Source: Smallanthus sonchifolius
Taxonomy: Eukaryota > Streptophyta > Magnoliopsida > Asterales > Asteraceae
Assembly: GCA_023525975.1 (NCBI GenBank)
Contig: CM042035.1
Span: 22,733,501 to 22,797,500, forward strand
Reading direction: 5' to 3'
DNA: 64,000 bases
The notes under the pieces were generated by a model that made no database searches, had not been told where the DNA came from, and saw nothing but the letters and a program-made list of their open reading frames with translations. Position 1 is the first letter of the stretch; the number at the start of each line of letters is the position of its first letter. Both the position numbers and the translations under genes were made by a program. Below are positions 57,164-64,000 of the stretch, one piece after another.

Positions 57164-57553
57164 GAAATAACTATTTCATTCTATTACTTTATCCCCTTCC
57201 ACACATGACTCATTTTTACTTGCATTCTCCTCTTGCGCGCGCGTTCCGACTTACGTCAACACGCGCGTCACCCCCCGTCGAGCGTTTAGTTCTTATACTT
57301 CCTTGTACAAAACATATTCCCACGCTCACCCGGGGCGTAAGAATAATTGACTAGTATATGAAGACACACGCGTTCCACTCGACGTCTAAACGTGTGTCTC
57401 TCGCGATCGGGCTTTCCCCGACTCGGACCCGCGCGACCGAGTCTTTAGGTACGTTGACCGTTTTTTGACAAAAAGTCGTTACGCCCACGCCCGCTTGCAT
57501 AATAATCAACGGATGACGTTGTTTAGAGTAAAAAAAAATAATAAATTAAAAAA

Positions 57554-57673
57554 GGGGTTGCAACACGAGGACTTCCCAGGGGGTCACCCATCATAGTACT
57601 ACTCTCGCCCAAGCACGCTTAACTGCGGAGTTCTGATGGGATCCGGTGCTTTAATGCTGGTATGAACGCAACC
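57554..57673 (-). rRNA. 5S rRNA gene, unit 102 (class G)
   Basis: 120 bp; type class G. Confidence 0.86.
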
Positions 57674-58061
57674 GAAATAACTCTTTCATTCTATTACTTT
57701 TTCCCCTTCCACACATGACTCATTTTTACTTGCATTCTCCTCTTGCGCGCGCGTTCCGCCTTACGTCAACACGTGCGTCACCCGCCGGCGAGCGTTTAGT
57801 TCTTATACTTCTTTGTACAAAACATATTCCCACGCTCACTCGGGGCGTAAGAATAATTGACTAGTATATGAAGACACACGTGTTCCACTCGACGTCTAAA
57901 CGTGTGTCTCCCGCGATCGGGCTTTCCCCGACACGGACCCGCGCGACCGAGTCTTTACGTACGTTGACCGTTTTTTGACAAAAACTCGTTACGCCCACGC
58001 CCGCTTGCATAATAATCAACGGACGACGTTGTTTAGAGTAAAAAAATAATAAATTAAAAAA

Positions 58062-58181
58062 GGGGTTGCAACACGAGGACTTCCCAAGGGGTCACCCATC
58101 ATAGTACTACTCTCGCCCAAGCACGCTTAACTGCGGAGTTCTGATGTGATCCGGTGCTTTAATGCTGGTATGAACGCAACC
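58062..58181 (-). rRNA. 5S rRNA gene, unit 103 (class G)
   Basis: 120 bp; copy of unit 98, including GATGTGATCC. Confidence 0.85.
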
Positions 58182-58572
58182 GAAATAACTCTTTCATTCT
58201 ATTACTTTATCCCCTTCCACACATGACTCATTTTTACTTGAATTCTCCTCTTGCGCGCGCGTTCCGCCTTACGTCAACACGTGCGTCACCCGCCGGCGAG
58301 CGTTTAGTTCTTATACTTCCTTGTACAAAACATATTCCCACGCTCACCCGGGGCGTAAGAATAATTGACTAGTATATGAAGACACACGCGTTCCACTCGA
58401 CGTCTAAACGGGTGTCTCCCGCGATCGGGCGTTCCCCGACACGGACCCGCGCGCCCGAGTCTTTACGTACGTTGACCGTTTTTTGACAAAAACTCGTTAC
58501 GCCCACGCCCGCTTGCATAATAATCAACGGGTGACGTTGTTTAGAGTAAAAAAAAAATAATAACTAAAAAAA

Positions 58573-58692
58573 GGGGTTGCAACACGAGGACTTCCCAGGG
58601 GGTCACTCATCCTAGTACTACTCTTGCCCAAGCACGCTTAACTGCGGAGTTCTGATGGGATCCGGTGCTTTAGTGTTGGTATGATCGCAACC
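58573..58692 (-). rRNA. 5S rRNA gene, unit 104 (class H)
   Basis: 120 bp; copy of unit 99. Confidence 0.86.
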
Positions 58693-59082
58693 GAAATAAC
58701 ACTTTCATTCTATTACTTTATCCCGTTCCACACATGACTCATTTTTACTTGAATTCTCCTCCTGAGCGCGCGTTCCGCCTTACGTCAACACGTGCGTCAC
58801 CCGCCGGCTAGCGTTTAGTTCTTATACTTCCTTGTACAAAACATATTCCCACGCTCACCCGGGGCGTAAGAATAATTGACTAGTATATGAAGACACACGC
58901 GTTCCACTCGACGTCTAAACGTGTGTCTCTCGCGATCGGGCTTTCCCCGACACGGACCCGCGCGACCGAGTCTTTACGTACGTTAACCGTTTTTTGATAA
59001 AAACTCATTACGCCCACGCCCGCTTGCATAATAATCAACGGATGACGTTGTTTAGAGTAAAAAAAAATAATAAATTAAAAAA

Positions 59083-59202
59083 GGGGTTGCAACACGATGA
59101 CTTCCCAGGGGGTCACCCATCATTGTACTACTCTCGCCCTAGCACGCTTAACTGCGGAGTTCTAATGGGATCCGGTGCTTTAATGCTGGTATGAACGCAA
59201 CC
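59083..59202 (-). rRNA. 5S rRNA gene, unit 105 (class F)
   Basis: 120 bp; copy of unit 100. Confidence 0.85.
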
Positions 59203-59585
59203 AAAATAACTCTTTCATTCTATTACTTTATCCCCTTCCACACATGACTAATTTTTACTTGAATTCTCCTCTTGAGCGCGCGTTCCGCCTTACGTCAACA
59301 CGTGCGTCACCCGCCGGCGAGCGTTTAGTTCTTATACTTCTTTGTACAAAACATATTCCCACGCTCACTCGGGGCGTAAGAATAATTGACTAGTATATGA
59401 AGACACACGTGTTCCACTCGACGTCTAAACGTGTGTCTCCCGCGATCGGGCTTTCCCCGACACGGACCCGCGCGACCGAGTCTTTACGTACGTTGACCGT
59501 TTTTTGACAAAAACTCGTTACGCCCACGCCCGCTTGCATAATAATCAACGGGTGACGTTGTTTAGAGTAAAAAAAAATAATAACT

Positions 59586-59694
59586 ACGAGGACTTTCAAG
59601 GGGGTCACCCATCCTAGTTCTACTCTCGCCCAAGCACGCTTAACTGCGGAGTTCTGATGGGATCCGGTGCTTTAGTGCTGGTATGATCGCAACC
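59586..59694 (-). pseudogene. 5S rRNA pseudogene, unit 106 (class T3)
   Basis: 109 bp; copy of unit 101 with CTAGTTCTAC as a new change. Confidence 0.87.
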
Positions 59695-60084
59695 GAAATA
59701 ACTATTTCATTCTATTACTTTATCCACTTCCACACATGACTCATTTTTACTTGCATTCTCCTCTTGCGCGCGCGTTCCGACTTACGTCAACACGCGCGTC
59801 ACCCCCCGTCGAGCGTTTAGTTCTTATACTTTCTTGTACAAAACATATTCCCACGCTCACCCGGGGCGTAAGAATAATTGACTAGTATATGAAGACACAC
59901 GCGTTCCACTCGACGTCTAAACGTGTGTCTCTCGCGATCGGGCTTTCCCCGACTCGGACCCGCGCGACCGAGTCTTTAGGTACGTTGACCGTTTTTTGAC
60001 AAAAAGTCGTTACGCCCACGCCCGCTTGCATAATAATCAACGGATGACGTTGTTTAGAGTAAAAAAAAATAATAAATTAAAAAA

Positions 60085-60204
60085 GGGGTTGCAACACGAG
60101 GACTTCCCAGGGGGTCACCCATCATAGTACTACTCTCGCCCAAGCACGCTTAACTGCGGATTTCTGATGGGATCCGGTGCTTTAATGCTGGTATGAACGC
60201 AACC
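60085..60204 (-). rRNA. 5S rRNA gene, unit 107 (class G)
   Basis: 120 bp; class G with GCGGATTTCTG, absent from its later copies (units 110, 113). Confidence 0.85.
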
Positions 60205-60594
60205 GAAATAACTCTTTCATTCTATTACTTTTTCCCCTTCCACACATGACTCATTTTTACTTGCATTCTCCTCTTGCGCGCGCGTTCCGCCTTACGTCAA
60301 CACGTGCGTCACCCGCCGGCGAGCGTTTAGTTCTTATACTTCCTTGTACAAAACATATTCCCACGCTCACCCGGGGCGTAAGAATAATTGACTAGTATAT
60401 GAAGACGCACGCGTTCCACTCGACGTCTAAACGTGTGTCTCCCACGATCGGGCGTTCCACGACACGGACCCGCGCGCCCGAGTCTTTACGTAAGTTGACC
60501 GTTTTTTGACAAAAACTCGTTACGCCCACGCCCGCTTGCATAATAATCAACGGGTGACGTTGTTTAGAGTAAAAAAAAATAATAACTAAAAAAA

Positions 60595-60714
60595 GGGGTT
60601 GCAACACGAGGACTTCCCAGGGGGTCACTCATCCTAGTACTACTCTTGCCCAAGCACGCTTAACTGCGGAGTTCTGATGGGATCCGGTGCTTTAGTGTTG
60701 GTATGATCGCAACC
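60595..60714 (-). rRNA. 5S rRNA gene, unit 108 (class H)
   Basis: 120 bp; class H. Its spacers carry GAAGACGCAC (behind) and TTATACCGTTCC (upstream), markers of the 1510-bp repeat. Confidence 0.86.
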
Positions 60715-61095
60715 GAAATAACACTTTCATTCTATTACTTTATACCGTTCCACACATGACTCATTTTTACTTGAATTCTCCTCTTGAGCGCGCGTTCCGC
60801 CTTACGTCAACACGTGCGTCACCCGCCGGCGAGCGTTTAATTCTTATACTTCCTTGTACAAAACATATTCCCACGCTCACTCGGGGCGTATGAATAATTG
60901 ACTAGTATATGAAGACACACGTGTTCCACTCGACGTCTAAACGTGTCTCCCGCGATCGGGCTTTCCCCGACACGGACCCGCGCGACCGAGTTTTTACGTT
61001 CGTTGACCGTTTTTTGACAAAAACTCGTTACGCCCACGCCCGCTTGCATAATAATCAACGGGTGACGTTGTTTAGAGTAAAAAAAAATAATAACT

Positions 61096-61204
61096 ACGAG
61101 GACTTTCAAGGGGGTCACCCATCCTAGTACTACTCTCGCCCAAGCACGCTTAACTGCGGAGTTCTGATGGGATCCGGTGCTTTAGTGCTGGTATGATCGC
61201 AACC
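61096..61204 (-). pseudogene. 5S rRNA pseudogene, unit 109 (class T3)
   Basis: 109 bp; T3 with GACTTTCAAGG; third gene of the 1510-bp repeat. Confidence 0.87.
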
Positions 61205-61594
61205 GAAATAACTATTTCATTCTATTACTTTATCCCCTTCCACACATGACTCATTTTTACTTGCATTCTCCTCTTGCGCGCGCGTTCCGACTTACGTCAA
61301 CACGCGCGTCACCCGCCGGCGAGCGTTTAGTTCTTATACTTCCTTGTACAAAACATATTCCCACGCTCACCCGGGGCGTAAGAATAATTGACTAGTATAT
61401 GAAGACACACGCGTTCCACTCGACGTCTAAACGTGTGTCTCTCGCGATCGGGCTTTCCCCGACTCGGACCCGCGCGACCGAGTCTTTAGGTACGTTGACC
61501 GTTTTTTGACAAAAAGTCGTTACGCCCACGCCCGCTTGCATAATAATCAACGGATGACGTTGTTTAGAGTAAAAAAAAATAATAAATTAAAAAA

Positions 61595-61714
61595 GGGGTT
61601 GCAACACGAGGACTTCCCAGGGGGTCACCCATCATAGTACTACTCTCGCCCAAGCACGCTTAACTGCGGAGTTCTGATGGGATCCGGTGCTTTAATGCTG
61701 GTATGAACGCAACC
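61595..61714 (-). rRNA. 5S rRNA gene, unit 110 (class G)
   Basis: 120 bp; type class G; 1510 bp from unit 107. Confidence 0.86.
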
Positions 61715-62104
61715 GAAATAACTCTTTCATTCTATTACTTTTTCCCCTTCCACACATGACTCATTTTTACTTGCATTCTCCTCTTGCGCGCGCGTTCCGC
61801 CTTACGTCAACACGTGCGTCACCCGCCGGCGAGCGTTTAGTTCTTATACTTCCTTGTACAAAACATATTCCCACGCTCACCCGGGGCGTAAGAATAATTG
61901 ACTAGTATATGAAGACGCACGCGTTCCACTCGACGTCTAAACGTGTGTCTCCCACGATCGGGCGTTCCACGACACGGACCCGCGCGCCCGAGTCTTTACG
62001 TAAGTTGACCGTTTTTTGACAAAAACTCGTTACGCCCACGCCCGCTTGCATAATAATCAACGGGTGACGTTGTTTAGAGTAAAAAAAAATAATAACTAAA
62101 AAAA

Positions 62105-62224
62105 GGGGTTGCAACACGAGGACTTCCCAGGGGGTCACTCATCCTAGTACTACTCTTGCCCAAGCACGCTTAACTGCGGAGTTCTGATGGGATCCGGTGC
62201 TTTAGTGTTGGTATGATCGCAACC
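62105..62224 (-). rRNA. 5S rRNA gene, unit 111 (class H)
   Basis: 120 bp; 1510 bp from unit 108 and the same sequence. Confidence 0.86.
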
Positions 62225-62605
62225 GAAATAACACTTTCATTCTATTACTTTATACCGTTCCACACATGACTCATTTTTACTTGAATTCTCCTCTTGAGCG
62301 CGCGTTCCGCCTTACGTCAACACGTGCGTCACCCGCCGGCGAGCGTTTAATTCTTATACTTCCTTGTACAAAACATATTCCCACGCTCACTCGGGGCGTA
62401 TGAATAATTGACTAGTATATGAAGACACACGTGTTCCACTCGACGTCTAAACGTGTCTCCCGCGATCGGGCTTTCCCCGACACGGACCCGCGCGACCGAG
62501 TTTTTACGTTCGTTGACCGTTTTTTGACAAAAACTCGTTACGCCCACGCCCGCTTGCATAATAATCAACGGGTGACGTTGTTTAGAGTAAAAAAAAATAA
62601 TAACT

Positions 62606-62714
62606 ACGAGGACTTTCAAGGGGGTCACCCATCCTAGTACTACTCTCGCCCAAGCACGCTTAACTGCGGAGTTCTGATGGGATCCGGTGCTTTAGTGCTG
62701 GTATGATCGCAACC
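62606..62714 (-). pseudogene. 5S rRNA pseudogene, unit 112 (class T3)
   Basis: 109 bp; 1510 bp from unit 109 and the same sequence. Confidence 0.87.
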
Positions 62715-63104
62715 GAAATAACTATTTCATTCTATTACTTTATCCCCTTCCACACATGACTCATTTTTACTTGCATTCTCCTCTTGCGCGCGCGTTCCGA
62801 CTTACGTCAACACGCGCGTCACCCGCCGGCGAGCGTTTAGTTCTTATACTTCCTTGTACAAAACATATTCCCACGCTCACCCGGGGCGTAAGAATAATTG
62901 ACTAGTATATGAAGACACACGCGTTCCACTCGACGTCTAAACGTGTGTCTCTCGCGATCGGGCTTTCCCCGACTCGGACCCGCGCGACCGAGTCTTTAGG
63001 TACGTTGACCGTTTTTTGACAAAAAGTCGTTACGCCCACGCCCGCTTGCATAATAATCAACGGATGACGTTGTTTAGAGTAAAAAAAAATAATAAATTAA
63101 AAAA

Positions 63105-63224
63105 GGGGTTGCAACACGAGGACTTCCCAGGGGGTCACCCATCATAGTACTACTCTCGCCCAAGCACGCTTAACTGCGGAGTTCTGATGGGATCCGGTGC
63201 TTTAATGCTGGTATGAACGCAACC
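63105..63224 (-). rRNA. 5S rRNA gene, unit 113 (class G)
   Basis: 120 bp; 1510 bp from unit 110. Confidence 0.86.
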
Positions 63225-63614
63225 GAAATAACTCTTTCATTCTATTACTTTTTCCCCTTCCACACATGACTCATTTTTACTTGCATTCTCCTCTTGCGCG
63301 CGCGTTCCGCCTTACGTCAACACGTGCGTCACCCGCCGGCGAGCGTTTAGTTCTTATACTTCCTTGTACAAAACATATTCCCACGCTCACCCGGGGCGTA
63401 AGAATAATTGACTAGTATATGAAGACGCACGCGTTCCACTCGACGTCTAAACGTGTGTCTCCCACGATCGGGCGTTCCACGACACGGACCCGCGCGCCCG
63501 AGTCTTTACGTAAGTTGACCGTTTTTTGACAAAAACTCGTTACGCCCACGCCCGCTTGCATAATAATCAACGGGTGACGTTGTTTAGAGTAAAAAAAAAT
63601 AATAACTAAAAAAA

Positions 63615-63734
63615 GGGGTTGCAACACGAGGACTTCCCAGGGGGTCACTCATCCTAGTACTACTCTTGCCCAAGCACGCTTAACTGCGGAGTTCTGATGG
63701 GATCCGGTGCTTTAGTGTTGGTATGATCGCAACC
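63615..63734 (-). rRNA. 5S rRNA gene, unit 114 (class H)
   Basis: 120 bp; 1510 bp from unit 111. Last gene in the window; 63735-64000 is its upstream spacer, cut by the window edge. Confidence 0.86.
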
Positions 63735-64000
63735 GAAATAACACTTTCATTCTATTACTTTATACCGTTCCACACATGACTCATTTTTACTTGAATTCTC
63801 CTCTTGAGCGCGCGTTCCGCCTTACGTCAACACGTGCGTCACCCGCCGGCGAGCGTTTAATTCTTATACTTCCTTGTACAAAACATATTCCCACGCTCAC
63901 TCGGGGCGTATGAATAATTGACTAGTATATGAAGACACACGTGTTCCACTCGACGTCTAAACGTGTCTCCCGCGATCGGGCTTTCCCCGACACGGACCCG

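Larger units (their letters stand above)
5223..64000 (-). repeat. Tandem 5S rDNA array, 114 loci, interrupted by one solo LTR
   Basis: The repeat is a 120-bp 5S gene plus a spacer of about 388 bp (unit about 508 bp). Genes read GGTTGCGATC...GTTGCAACCCC on the minus strand, and every locus has the same orientation. Shorter units come from spacer deletions (about 252 bp before units 4 and 8) or gene-spacer deletions (about 332 bp after units 74, 76, 79). The left third is heterogeneous. The right two thirds is built of recurring classes in higher-order repeats. The copia LTR bounds the array at 5222; it runs off the window at 64000. The stretches between genes hold only spacer, and I see no other gene in them. 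RNA numbering in the entries below uses the 120-nt consensus. Confidence 0.97.
60205..64000 (-). repeat. 1510-bp higher-order repeat (G-H-T3 trimer)
   Basis: From about 60.2 kb every position I compared recurs at +1510 bp, including private markers such as GAAGACGCAC (60403, 61913, 63423) and TTATACCGTTCC. About two and a half copies fit in the window. Small differences before 60.2 kb (unit 107 GGATTTCTG) mark the left limit. Confidence 0.9.

Noticed and set aside
5216..63648. Dozens of similar 60-98 codon open frames in the array on both strands
   Set aside because: They recur with the 508-bp unit, cross 5S gene and spacer, overlap on opposite strands, and change length with each substitution. 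They are frames of non-coding repeat DNA.
5223..64000. CRISPR-like array or prokaryotic repeat system
   Set aside because: Unit length, conserved 5S gene, plant retrotransposons and polymerase III signals identify 5S rDNA. There are no short direct repeats with unique spacers.
5223..64000. Centromeric or other satellite DNA
   Set aside because: The higher-order structure is satellite-like, but each unit contains a full plant 5S gene with helix I-III pairing and internal promoter boxes.
5223..64000. 5S genes linked to 35S rDNA
   Set aside because: No 18S, 5.8S or 25S sequence occurs between units; the genes form a separate tandem array here.

Overview
This window is nuclear DNA from a flowering plant, most likely a eudicot. 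About 92% of it is one tandem array of 5S ribosomal RNA genes. The evidence is a 120-bp plant-type 5S gene that recurs about every 508 bp, always transcribed from the minus strand, with plant retrotransposons at one edge and inside the array. I count 114 5S loci (5528-63734). All the 60-98 codon open frames inside the array are frames of the repeat and not genes. The species cannot be named from the sequence.

Layout. 1-1402 is the right-hand part of a long terminal repeat (LTR) with TG/CA-type, Ty3/gypsy-like features. It ends in CATCA and lies against the interior of a second element. 1403-5222 is the 5' part of a Ty1/copia element on the minus strand: an LTR (4690-5222), an initiator-Met tRNA primer binding site, a repeat-rich leader and an 867-codon gag with two zinc knuckles. 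Protease, integrase and reverse transcriptase are not in the window. The copia LTR abuts 5S spacer at 5223. From there to 64000 the 5S array is interrupted only by a 1787-bp solo LTR at 12403-14189, flanked by the 5-bp duplication CTTAC.

Within the array I sorted genes into classes by shared substitutions, numbered on the 120-nt RNA (nt 1 = first G of GGTTGCGATC). Left-edge copies (units 1-19, 22-27, 30) are heterogeneous. From about 21 kb a few classes recur. A: near canonical, G97T. B: one C missing from C91-95, G68A, G17A. C: G17A, T79A, G85C, C117T. E: shares G17T, G30A, G48C, G58C and T88A with D. D: nine fixed substitutions in helices II/III and in the A and C boxes, plus C119T. T5: RNA nt 1-52 deleted. 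T3: nt 110-120 and the proximal T-run deleted. F: A8T, C20T, C39T, G48A, T63A, T79A, G81T. G: A8T, C20T, G81T. H: G17A, G68A, G86A. Classes are arranged in higher-order repeats (B-D-C trimers of about 1526 bp, G-H-T3 trimers of exactly 1510 bp) and in larger copied blocks, as expected from repeated unequal exchange.

How it works together: each intact unit carries an internal RNA polymerase III promoter, an AT-rich element near -20 to -30, C at -1 and T-run terminators. I found no copy identical to the consensus. The closest (units 13, 36, 48, 64, 66, 82) have one change each. Many recently amplified copies look defective, so this stretch may be a poorly selected edge of the locus and not its main transcribed part.
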